This document shows, piece after piece, positions 22,617 to 35,700 of a stretch of 64,000 nucleotides of DNA. The stretch is from positions 14,129,498 through 14,193,497 of the forward strand of contig CM055835.1 in NCBI GenBank assembly GCA_029582265.1, read 5' to 3'. Source of the DNA: Zoroaster sp. YZ-2022 (lineage: Eukaryota; Echinodermata; Asteroidea; Forcipulatida; Zoroasteridae). How positions within the stretch are numbered: the first letter of the stretch is position 1; every line of letters starts with the position of its first letter. A program made the translations under genes and the position numbers. Under the pieces are notes generated by a model. The model worked only from the letters and a program-made list of their open reading frames with translations, was not told the origin of the DNA and did not search any database.

Positions 22617-22799
22617 ATGGCTTCTAAGCAAAAGCCTAAAATCACATGGATTGTCGATCTGGCTCAACATCTTCCACATTTTGAAGATGTTTTCGACGAG
22701 CGCACATTTTACTGGACCGCCTTTATTTTCGTTGTCTCGACGTTCGTCTTGGCATATTTCTTCTCGCGGAGGATAAAGATACGATCTGTTGAATATTAA
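22617..22799 (+). CDS. Small single-pass membrane protein (60 aa)
   Basis: The reading frame from ATG 22617 (gcgATGG, a favourable context) encodes 60 residues. A polar N-terminus containing ITWIVDLAQHLP is followed by one hydrophobic segment at about residues 31-49 (FYWTAFIFVVSTFVLAYFF) and a basic cytosolic-type tail, SRRIKIRSVEY. An in-frame ATG 18 bp upstream would add MFILVA and is less well placed. The frame is divergent from NELF-E and starts within 350 bp of it, as expected for a housekeeping gene pair. I do not recognise the family. A short ATG-containing frame ending at a possible donor near 22840 (TTCACGAG|gtgagg) shows that a spliced 3' part cannot be excluded. Confidence 0.6.
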   Translation: MASKQKPKITWIVDLAQHLPHFEDVFDERTFYWTAFIFVVSTFVLAYFFSRRIKIRSVEY

Positions 22800-23734
22800 C
22801 TACTGGATAGTGAACAAAAATGCCATTTATTAATTCACGAGGTGAGGGACAATGGCCGTCTGTTTTGCAGTTAATTATGCGTGATGCCAGTCTTATTTGT
22901 GATTATTATTGTAATTATTTGTGTGTAATCATGGTCGGATGGAAAATACCGTTTGCCACCACCCACTTTGTCTTAGTTAATTATGCGATTATTTAATTCT
23001 ACGTGTGCCTCCATGTTTACACTAAGTTATATAGGGCATGAGTACAAATGGACACTTTGACGCGTGCCTTTGTTGTTTACATCCACAGATAAACATTCAT
23101 CTGTATGCTACACCAAGGACCTTTTGTGTACATAATATTAATACCATGGGCATGGACGAAGGAAATTAGACTCCATGATAATACACTGACAGTCGGCCTT
23201 CACAAGTACAATGCACTTGTCCCATTACGTAATTGATTGATTTACAACAACAGTGCGTAACGTTACACATCTGCTGACCTCTTGTTAGTTTTTCTCCATG
23301 AGAATCCTACATTTGAGCATAGATATTCATTTGAAAGCATATTAATTTGTCAAAACAATTTTAATCATTTGCTGTCCACAAAAGTACTATTGCTCCCTCA
23401 CACCCAACGAACTTTGAACGAAAGATACATGTACCGATGTACGGACTATATTTTAATGGCGCACGTGTACTCACTCACAAGTGACCAGATTGTATCTTCA
23501 ATGTGTTTCTTGATGGTATCTTCTTCACATTTACGTTAGTACTAGCGGTCGAGTAAACAAGACGAACGATGTGTGCTACACAGAACTTTGGAGGACAACT
23601 TCGCAGGAACTTATGATTACTAATTGAAGTTTAAATTGGACTTTATAGGAGAACTGCATAAAACTAACTACACAAACAATAGGGATTAGGAACTCGTTTT
23701 TTAAGGAATTTCTGTACCGGTTTTGGAGTTGGAG
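22800..23734. other. Spacer and 5' UTR of the NCS gene
   Basis: No recognisable coding sequence. The leader of the calcium-sensor gene must lie at the right end of this stretch, but no TATA box or initiator could be assigned. Confidence 0.45.
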
Positions 23735-26700
23735 ATGGGGAAAAGGAACAGCAAGTTGCGACAGGAAACTTTGACGGATCTGTTGGAGAAAACACACTGT
23801 AAGCATAAATTGTACACAGATCATGCTGAATTATATTTAACTGTGCGGTAATTCACTTTTGCTACATTGGGAGCTTAACATTGACTTATGTAGTGTGACA
23901 TGTGTGGAGTTTATTGTGATTTAGCTTGAGTTAAATTAGGTTAGTTTAAGTTTGCGATGAATGAATTTTGAATGGGGAAAAATAGATATTTAGAAAATTA
24001 GTTGTACATTTATTTAAACATTGCCATGTATAAATGCCAATGGTGTATTTAACAAAATGTGTCAAAGTGGTTGAAAAAGTTAATTGACTTGGTTCCCCCA
24101 AACCTCCCCCTGCTTTATCCCCTCCAAATTTCAATTGTGCACAAAAACCTTTCAATCCCCCACCCATGAGTGATTTTTTTTTTGGGGGTGGTGGAGGGGG
24201 ATTTTTCACAATCACATGTACCTTTGTTGACCTATTTTTCTCGGTTAATTGCTCACACCTCCCCATCATCAAGCAGTTTTTTTTTCAAGCATCAATAAAC
24301 TTCATGCATTGATGGAATTATTAATCATTGCCGCAATAAAAAAATGTTTTTTAAATATTGGTTTCGGTTAGCCGGTTAACAAATTTGTTGAAGACCATAC
24401 AAAATGGTAAATATTTTCAATCCTATTTTAAAAAGTAAGTAATTCTAAGTAGGAATAACCAAAAATAATAAAATATTTACCATTTTGTATGGTCTTTAAC
24501 ACTTAAAAAAAAAACCTATGAAATGTACTTCGCCACTACCAAGAACGGCAGGAAATGAAACAAAAGCCGTCGGGGACACTTTCACTGAGCCTATTTTGAT
24601 GACGTACATTTAGGGCAGGGCGAATAAACTGTTTATTGCGGTTAAGCTTGGGCAATAACACGATAATATCGAATATCGCGATACCTTTTTTTATTTGATT
24701 ACGATATCGAGAACCTTTTTAAGTTATCAAGATATCAGCAAATCGCGATTAAAAAAAATTTTCATTGTGAGTAAAATAAAAAATTTCATGGAAACAAAAT
24801 TAGAATAGTCTTTTCAGCTTTTGGAAGTGAGAAACAAAAGCAAACTACTTCAGAGTACATACACGCTGTGCAAACGAATTTGCGATTTATTGTGAATTTG
24901 CGATTTATTGCTTGTAGAGGGGTACACCTGTGGTTATCGGCTCTAAATGAAAAAATAATTACGATATTATCGAAAATGGCAATATATGTTTGCCGATATA
25001 TCGTAGATGAAAAAAATCGATATTGCACAAGCTTAACTGTGGTACGTTTTGTACACAAAGCATATTATTATTACATCGTGTACAGCTGCAAAAATAAGTT
25101 TACCAACTACGACTTCAGAAAGTATTTTTGAAGAAGTTTCCAAAAGTGGGACTGACCAATTGTGTTGTTCATCATCGTCATTTGATGAAGATTATACTGA
25201 TGCCGAAGTGGAAAAATAAGGGGCACTGAATCGTATAAATTTGAGCCTGAAATGGACGAAAGCCAGGCAAAAATGGCGAAGCCGAAGGTCAAGACACCTG
25301 CACGTACATGTACATGTACAAGCTACATGTACAGGCAGCCAGACCGTTGTTAAGACAGCTGCTTCTAGCTACCACCGTAAAAGTACGTCATAAAAACAGG
25401 CAAAATATTTGCTGCCGCCATGGGTCACAACTAAATCCGTTGGATTTTTGGTTGCAAATTATGATTTTTTTCCCACAATTTCTGATTTGTTTAAATATTT
25501 TTTAGAATAGCATATAAATAATTATACATACTGAACACTTTTGAGTAACTAAATCAAGGCACTTTGTATGGTCTTCAAATGTCCCAGTACTACCTTGTAC
25601 ACCAATGGTCATCTTAAAAACCATAAATGATGACAGTCTTGTACATGGAACTTACTTAATGGAGTGCATGGAGGAAGGAACAAGTATATGTAAAACATTC
25701 TTGAAATAATTGTCTCCAGTGCTAAACAGAAATTCCATGTGAGAATGAAAGCAACCATTCTGAATGCATCTACACTATTTTCTCATTAACAACACAAAAA
25801 ATTAAGCTGAAACTTTCATAGGTTGGTTAATGTACGTGTATATTGCTACAATCTTATAAAGTATGGATGCATTTTAAGCAATTTTTCAGAATGTCTGTAC
25901 TGGCTTTCAAATGTAATCAAAAGCCCTTTTCACACGATAACGAAGGTCCTTGGTAATGGGCACCGGTTGTCTGTCACCTCGGTATCTTGTGATTTTTTTA
26001 ACAACCTTTCACACAACTTCCACTCACATCTAAACCAATGTCCCTCATTTCTTATGGAGGGTAAAAGGTCATGATTGTGCAATCCATATTTCACTGGTAC
26101 TGCGCGCAGTGCTCATTCACTGAAAGGTTTCTTATAAGTTCAGTGGTTTTCCCGCTAAGAATGCTACCGTACGCATAAGTGCAAAATCATTCACTATTAC
26201 ATAAGAACGAAATTTCCTGCAAATATTCATTCTTTTACGATGCCGAATTAACGTAACCATTCTATCATTTGTAAGAATTCTTCTTCTAGAATCCTTTGCT
26301 CTTTTCGTTGACTTCATGGTCTTAAATTCCATCATGAAATTCAAGAGAAGTGGCACAAACATTTCTTTGGATGTCACCATCTTGTAAGGACACACAAGTT
26401 GTTTACCCACATGCAGGAGTGCAAGCCAATGTGATGCAGTCTGCCCTTGCGAAATTATACCACCAAAGCAAGGGTCCCCTGTTGGGCATATTGAAGTGTT
26501 TCACATGACGTATCATGGCAATTTTAACATTGTTGGGATTTTATGGAGAAGGTCTCAATCTCTGTTATACATGTAAATAACGAGGGTCCGTGGTAATTAT
26601 TTAACAAGGATAGCTTTCATATGACAGGGATTTGCTATTTTTTTTTAACATGGATGTGATTAATCGTCAAGTTCCAGTGTCTTGTGAAACTGCCTAAATA

Positions 26701-29700
26701 CAGTTGAGTATTCAAGATATCATGAATACAGCATACGTGTACCTGTGATTTCTCAAGGAAATGTGTTCAATTATAAAAACAGTTGAATACTGAATACAAA
26801 TCATTCCCCTACTACAGGCCTGATGTGTTGGTACAGATACTTGTCTCATTCATATGGAATGCACAGACGTGTATGCATTCATTCAAAGAAAGTCACATGA
26901 AACCCATTACTAGTACTTTGCAGAATGTACAATGTATGCACCAAAAATCACTAAGTACCCTCAAGGAAGTCCTATTTTAAAGGTACAGGTTACTGATGCA
27001 TGACTTGTGAATAGCCAACTTGTATTTTGGACTGCATTGGCTAAAGATGTATATAGCCCAGGGTGTTTTTCACTATTTTAACAGCAATTTCTGGAATGTT
27101 TTATTTTCATCAAAACATTGACTATTTATTTATTTTACATTGAAATGGTGTGTTTTTCTTATTTTACAGTCAATGAAAAAGAGATATTGCAGTGGTAAGT
27201 GATGACCATTTAGGTTGAAGTTGTCTTGTGTGCTACATGTATGTTATAAAATTCAATGTACACAAATGAGGGTCGTGACACTGACTTCAAGTAAAATTTC
27301 TGTGGACTCTGACAAAATTACTCATGACTTGACTTTACTTCAAGGACAAAAATGTCTTATTGACATTCTTCAGTATTTAATAAAAACAGAATCAAGTGTT
27401 TTGTTTTCATCATTACCAGTATTACAAAGAGGGGACAGGAATGCCCTTTTGATTCAAGTTACTGTACATGTAATTTTTGTACTTTCATCAATATGACAAT
27501 GAAGAATAGGTAACATGATAACACAGTGAGGGCACTGTATTTTCTTGCTGGCTAACAATACACACAATACACACAATATACGTCATACAATAAAATCAGC
27601 AATACATCATGTTAAAAACTTTTGTTAAGAAAAGAATGACTTGTGACTCAACAGGATTTTCAAAAGAAATGTCTTGTGACTTGCAAAGAAATAATTTGTG
27701 ACTTGACATCAAAACAAGTTACCTGTGACTTGACTTGGAAAAAAATTACTTGTTTACAACTCTGGTATTTGTCTAGTTCAGTTAATATGTGTTTAAAATT
27801 ACCTTGATTTTTTTCGTACTCAAGTAATTTGCCTTGTTTTTATAACGTTCATCTTTGGAAGATTTGCATTTATCTATCATCATACAGCCAAATAATTGCT
27901 TTAGACTGCTTCTGGTATGCAGCAAATATTCCTATGCATGGACGTGAGTACATGTACGTGTATACATGCATGAAGGTTTCAAGTACAACAACATACATGT
28001 ACATGTACATTGTACACACTGGTACATAATTTGTCTTGCAGATGGTGTGACTTACATTGTACATGTACATGTAGTTATGTGTACGTGTACATAGTGTAAC
28101 TGGTACCATATGACTTACATTGTAAGAATTTGTTTCAAGTTGTATCGTTACATTTTTCAAATCGTTTAAGCTCATCACAAGAAATATTTTTTGCATACAA
28201 ACATAGACCAGACACATTACCTGCAGGAAATTCATAAAGTGACAACATTGGTAATGTTGACAAAACTGCTGCGAGTAGGCCTATGTTAAATACATATATA
28301 ATCCCTTTGAATGATGCTGAATACATGTACATTCTCTTTAAATCAAGATGAACATGAAAAAACAACTAAACTGTGCAAGTTTCAACTATTGTAACATTGA
28401 GTTGTTACAGCTAAATTGACATGAAAGTTGCCTGGTGTAAGCTGTACATGTATATATATCAAACATCCCTTGAAATATTTCTGTCTGAGGTGCCATCCAA
28501 AGTTTTAGTTCAATAAATTAAATTATTTTGCAAATTAATTTTTGTCTTCCCGAGACGTAGATTCCATATTGGAATGAAGATGAAAAATGTGTGTGCATTT
28601 TCACTATTTTACCAGGGGCCAATTTAGCTCCTAAGCAGAGAATTTTGCTAAGCAAATATTTTTGCTAAGCAATATAATATAAACAGACTACCAGCCAAAA
28701 TGCACGTATTGTATGAAAAATTGGCAGGTACATGTAAACAAAGAAATCTGCTAAGCAAATTGTTATGGTAAGCAATTTTTATCTGCAGAGCAGCTATATG
28801 AAATTGGTCCCGGTCGGTAAAGTGCATTTATAGACATTTTTTCCCAGCTTTAAACCTGAATATCAACATCCATAGAAATATTTTAGATTGTTCATATTCA
28901 TTCTAATGTGGAACTTTGGAAAGGGTACATTTTCTGATAAACGTATTGGCAATAACTGGCAATTTCTTAAAAAGAAATTGTCATCTCAAGTGCTTTTATC
29001 TTACAGAAAAACAATTATTATTATGTCAAATATACAAAAAGTGAGCCAGCAACTTTTGTTTTTAAATTTAAAACTCAGAAAACATTCAACAGTTGTTATC
29101 TTATAAACGTGAGCACCTATTGTGATGAAACTTTCACAGGTTAGTTTTGTGATATATTTCTTGAAAACTAGAGGACATAATACCAATGTAGTACCTTCCC
29201 TGTATAAGGTTTCACTTTTTTTAAAAAATATTTAATCATTTTGCAGGCACAAAGGATTCCTGAAAGATTGTCCCAATGGCTACTTAAATCAAGAAGTAAG
29301 TATACTTTTGACAGATTCACAGCTTATTTGATTAGCCGTGAATGTTTCAGACAGGGTTCAACATTCTATGAACAAATATTCTCAAATAGTGAAAATACAT
29401 ACAGATTGTTTGTATTCATTCATTTGTATTCATAATTAGTACTGGTTAGTTACCAGTTCGCTAACCATTTAACCGAAATTTTCACAGTCGGTTAACTGAT
29501 TAACTCTTTCAATACCATTGTCGACTTTCGTCGACAGCGCACCTACCTACGCTTCTTTACCTTCGTCGACGGCGCACCTACCTACGCTTCTTTACCATCG
29601 TCGACTTTCGTCGACGAGAGCAGTGCCGGTGTTCAAGAGGGTCCACTAAATTTATTTGCTGCCCTCTGCTGTTAATTGTTATGCAGTTGAAAAGAACACA

Positions 29701-32700
29701 TCATAAGCTTTCCAATGATGTATAGAACAATAGGGGTCACCATTATGACCTTTTGAGAAAACTCTGATCGAAGTTTTTCACATGCGCTAATTTTTCGAAA
29801 GATTTTCCAACATTTTGTCACTATGGATGAGCGAAATGCTCAGTTACTGGATGAGCTTTTTGCTGATAGTGATTCTGAGAATGAATCAAATGATTCCGAG
29901 GAAAATTCTAGCCAAGAATCCGAAGATATTTCGTCAGAATCTGACGACAATTTGCCCGGGCCAAGCAGTGCAAGACAGGCTACCGCGCCGGGAATGGCGT
30001 GCCGCGGGATGCGTGGTGTGCGAGTCCGTGGTGGTCGGCGTGGCCGTGGAGGTGGTGATCGTCGGTGTTTGTTAGTATATCACAAATTGTATGTGTGCCC
30101 TAGAATATATCTTATTTTTGATGTATTCATGTTCTTTTCTTGTGAAAGAAAAATCTTGTCTTTGCCAAAGAAACAAACAATAAATTGAGTATATTCATAT
30201 TATGAGCAAAGTGTCTTGTGTTCATATTTTTTTTTATAAACCTTTACATTTGAAAGTACACAGAATATGGATACGCTATGTTCTATCCATTATTTGGATT
30301 TGTAACCATAAGCTTCTGACAGGAAATACTTACTTGACAAACAGATGAAAGAAGGCTGAGATTCCACACATTGTGTATGCAATCAGCATGGGCCTGCGAC
30401 ATGTAGTTTATCCACAAAACAATGTAACATGTACATGTACTGTGTGTATTAGCTGTGTATGTACAGTATGTGTGTGTAATCTCACACGCATCAATGAACA
30501 CACAGTGTATTACAATGGAGGGTCTATGCAGTGCATTTTACATTGTGTAATTGGGAGTCCATTAGGCTCATCAGATAGGAAACTGCAACTCTCTGGAAAT
30601 ATTGTAATAAGTTGCTTGTTTTATACCAAAAACAATTGATTTTGATGTTATATGAAAGAGTATACAATGAGTGAAAAATGTCACACACAAACCTGTTTCA
30701 TTTATCTAAGTCTTCATTGTGAAAATCAAGTTTGAAAGTGCATGAGTAGTCAAGTTATAACATAAAAATTCTAGATTCAAATATTTTGAAACTTCAAATT
30801 TAGAGAAATTATAATATAATCAACCAAAATTGCATTGAAATATATTTTTGTTGTAACCATTTGAAAGGTAATTATATATGTAACAAAATGCATGCACAAA
30901 ATTTTTCTCTACGACACTGTCTTCACTATGAAAACTGAGCATGAAAAGTGGGGTCTTCAAAAGCTGCCGTGGTTGCAAAACAATTCGGTTCTGGACTGTA
31001 CACTCCGTACAAACAATGTGGTCCTCAGTGGGCTGCGTGGTCAAAACAATTCGGTATTGAAAGGGTTAACCGAAACTCGGCACCTGATGGCTACACAAAC
31101 TACATATGTAGATGTAGTCAGCAAATGGCAAAATGTGTGTAGAGTTATCTCGTACGAGTGATTGTAAATGACTTTGTGCGAAGTACGGGGTTCATCGGTT
31201 GAGCCAAAGATTGAATAAACACACAACAATGAGACAGGATTACTAGTTGACGATCACTTATTTTATTAGTCACTGATGCAAACTCATCAGTTCCTGTCTT
31301 TATCCCGATCAATCTCCGACTGACTTCTTATTCCATCAGCAAACATATTTAACCTCTTTCCTTATTATTATCTTCATTCTAAAACAAAATATTATTTTCT
31401 TAGAAAGATCAACTCACGCATACGCTTACGCACGCATGCAGCTCGCGTATGCATGCAGCTCGCGCGTAAAGCAAGGGAATCATTTTAATAACAATAATTA
31501 ATTGTCTGATTAATTTATGTTATAACTCCATATCACTACAGCTGTATACATTTTCAATCAAAAAGCTTCAATAAACTTTCCGCAATGATTGTTTAATAAC
31601 CAATGCGGCAAAAAATAAAGTCTAGAACAACAAAATGGGCGGCATATTCTTCCAAACAATTTTTTTTTTAAATATTGGTTTCGGTTAGCAAATTTCTAAA
31701 CAGTTAGTGCAGTTTTAGTTGGTTAACAATCCCAACACTGATGTGGAAAGAGTACTCATTTTCTGATGATAATAATAATAATAATAATGATGAATCGATA
31801 AGACAGTATTTGGTAACGAGAATTTTAATTTTGACATTTTGCCTGAAGGCCAAGTGACAGAATACCAGTTTATCTCTTATCAGGAATCCCTGGCCCCCCG
31901 TGACCTTGTGTTCTTCTGGGTTTGGAATGTATACCATGAGACTGGCACCATCCAGCTGTTGATATACACGAACAGGACCCAATTTCATAGAGCTGTTTGG
32001 CAGAGAGTTTTGTTTTGCTTAGCAAATATTATTGCCCCCTTTACTTCTGAATTAATTTGATAATTTAAATAATTTTTATTTTTTTAAATTTAAAGTGTAC
32101 CTAGAACCAGAATTTAGACAGCAGAAACAATTATACACATTGCAGACATATCAGACTACTGTTTTATGAGTTAAATAAGCAATTTGGATTTACAGACTTT
32201 TTGCAACATCGCATCAAAGAAAATGGTCAATTTAGGGGATTTGGCGAAACTTACTAGCATTTGGCCGCTGAGGGCGTTTGATTGGTTAAAAAAATTCATG
32301 ACGTCAAAACGTGTAAGAGGTTGCTGATGTTATTGCACAGTGATTACACAGTGCATGTACATGTACATGAAGTCAATCGGCCAACTTCACCGCGGCCCGG
32401 GCAATGAGAAATGTTTTACAAACCCAGTAACGTTAGGAATAAAGTCAAAATTTGCACCACCTTCACTAAATACGGACCAGGCTGTACATGTATTATGATT
32501 CCGGTGTTTAAAAGACGATCGTTGTCCTGTTCGGCTTCGTCTTCGTCTTCGTCGTCATCTTCGCCGCCTTGGCCTACCGGAGCGAGCGGCTCGAACCGGT
32601 ATGGTTCTGCACCACGAATTTCCACGTCCTGGTCTTCGACTTCATTGTCTGGTGAACTGAAATCGCTAGAATTACTTGCTGAATTACTGCCACTGCCACT

Positions 32701-35700
32701 GCTACTGTCACCACTGACTTCCTCAGTTACACTATGATCTTCGCAGGAACCGTCACTTTCAGCCATGGTGGAATTTGTGCGGGAATATTAGCGAAACAAG
32801 CTCGAGTGCATGGAAAATAATGGCTTCTTGTTTGCGACATCGACGTGACAACAAGACCTCTTACACGTCGTGACGTCATGCAGTTGTTCGCGGAATGCTC
32901 TGTGCACAGAGACTCAACGCGGGGGGGTCTTTTCGCGATTTGCAGTACTTAGCCAGTGCTAAAAAATGGGTCTGTAAAAGTATTTTTTTAGGCATGACCG
33001 AAAGGGCCAAATTTTTTTTTTAATTTTTTTTATGTGACATAATGAAGTATCACTGTTATTGGAAAAGTGAACCGTAACAATTCTGGTTCTAGGTACACTT
33101 TAATTAATTCTCCTATTCTCAAACCATTAGTTTTTCATAGGGTTTTGAGGGATCGAACTATACAAGGGTTTTAATTTAAAATAACAATCCAGCCACACAT
33201 GGAATCAAACTCGGCCTACATCAATACTACTATGGTACCAAGCAACTCAAAAACTTGAATTAATTATAATGCATGTAGATGGTAATGGCAATACTTGTTT
33301 ACAGAAAAAAATTGCGGACAGTGGCCCACAATGCTCGCACATACATGTACGTGCTCGCTTGACTGGAAAGAATCCCCCCCCCCCAATTTTTTTAATTTTA
33401 ATTAATCAATTAATTAATAATTTAATTTAAATAAATTCTGATGATATTTGGTTACATACATACATGTACATGTATACACAATACATAATTAAGCATTTGA
33501 GTAAAGTCTGAATACATGCTCGCTTACCTGTCCAGAACGAACCCCCCCCCCCCCCCAAAAAAATCCTGATACGTACATTTACACAATACATAATTGAGCA
33601 TTTGAGTCAAGTCTGAATAAGATAACTACATGTATTATTCAGCTGTCCACCTTGGTGTCAACTTGTCCTGAATCAATCTATCAAGATATTTATGATCGCA
33701 GGTGAGAGAGTTGTATGCCTTACATTTTTGTGCCATCTTCATTATGAGAATATATCACTATTACATGTATGTATGTATGCTAAAAATAAAGAAGTGAATG
33801 AGAGATACTGTATTACTGTTGATCAGCGGCGTAGCCACAGGGGGGCCTGGGGGGACACGTGCCCCACACATTTCAGTGCCCCCCAGGTGCCCCCCCCACG
33901 AAAAATCCTCATAGTGCAACAGAAAAGAAAAAGAAAAGGGAAAAAACCCATACCCCTATGGGCCCCCCCACTGAAAAGCAATGCCCCCCTGTGACCCCCC
34001 ACTGAAAAAGTCCTGGCTACGCCGCTGCTGTTAATATAAGTTTTTGATAGGTTCTCAATCTGCAATGTAATATTGCAGATTGAGGTGCTGTAAATTCATT
34101 CAAATTAAATCTAACACAAGGCTAGATATAGATAATTCATGACCTACATGAAGGGTCGTAAGTACTGCTCTAGTAAATTTTGTTGTTCACTCATAAAAAT
34201 GATTCAAATTTAAACCTGTGAGATTTGTAACATGATTTTTTAATTAAGCTGACAACTCAAAAACTCAAAGAATAAGAAGTTTCAGAAGTAACATCAGCAG
34301 CAATGACAGTAAAATGTATACAAGAGATGTATTTACAGTACAATGTACATGTTACTATTATTATTTATTCGACCTCAACAAAACAAATACAACAAAAAAT
34401 ACAGAGCAAAGCAAACGGCTAGAAATACCTGAGACAAATGATATAAAAACACAAAATACACAACACAATTATTTACAATATAATGATAGAAGGGCAGCAA
34501 GATAAGCAAAATGAACATGATGAAATTGACTACGAGTATATAGAAATATGCTATGCATCTATGCTCTAACCAGTTTTACAAAGGGATGCTGGGCAATAGG
34601 GGAATTCTGAATATAAATGTTTTCACCCAAATGTGCACACAGGGGTATTTTTAACTGGTTTTTACTGTCATTTTTACCACCCTGAACAATACAAGACAAT
34701 GTTTATACCAGTCAAAAGCGGTCGACTCATTTTGACCTGTAAATGTACTTACATGTAGTACACGTAAGATTTGTCAGTGTTTGACTTTTAAGTGCACTAG
34801 ATACATGTACATGTATACCTTGGCAAGTATGTCAACATTTTGACTGATTTTGACCCTTGTAGTCACAGAAGGGTTTTAATTTCTGAATCACATTGATTAT
34901 GTAAGAGGTTGACATCTCAATAATTATTTTGTCACGTAAGAACGTAAACATACATGTATATGCAGCGTCTTTACCTCTGGGCATTAATGTATAGCTCATC
35001 GCACTTTGTTGTTTTCAGGAATGGACAGGCATAGGAGGTGTAAAAGTACATGTTTATAATTGCACTTTGGGTGTTCACAAAGGGAAGTATCTTTCAGTAT
35101 GTATATGTACATGTACTGTACATTGCAAATCTTGAATTTTGTCTAGCAAATCTTATACACATGTATGTATTTTGTGAAGTAACTGGTAACATATTGTATT
35201 TTTGTTTTTGAGGCGACACAATCAAAATTGTTCACTCTGCACCCCAGAACTTACATATTTGTTTGTAGTAAAATACTAGCATTACTGTTAGGAATGAAAA
35301 CAATACCTCTGTTTTGTGTTTAGACTATTCAGACTTAGAGAATTTATTTCATTTCCCAGGACCCATATATTAAATTCAAACCTCATGAAGTGATGTCCCT
35401 ATCGACATTGATGAAAAGATAAAATACCGTGAACCTCAGCATCATCTAGGGCAATTTCCATCCGGAAAAATAAACCAATATGTAGATCTGTTACCACCCG
35501 AGTCTAAACACGCGGAGTTAGGGAATTCGCCAAGATGCTTTTCATGAAGTTAGTTTATTTGTCCATCGGCAGGATGCCTGGTATTTTTAGAATCCAAAAT
35601 GGGGCTCGTTGGAAGACTCTGCCTATCTCTACCGTCTCTGTCAGATTTGTTTATATGTTTTGCACTGACCATTTTGATTTTTGAACATTACTTTGAATTC

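Noticed and set aside
22312..22776. 154-residue open frame overlapping the small membrane protein
   Set aside because: Different frame, no domain signal, poorer start context; the 60-residue frame has a coherent transmembrane layout.
31137..31330. Solo LTR-like stretch with AATAAA and TG start
   Set aside because: No second copy, no defined CA end and no target duplication could be found.
35020..35066. Possible small exon after 'ttgttttcag'
   Set aside because: It has acceptor and donor-like dinucleotides, but the peptide matches nothing and the exon 3-4 junction needs no insertion.
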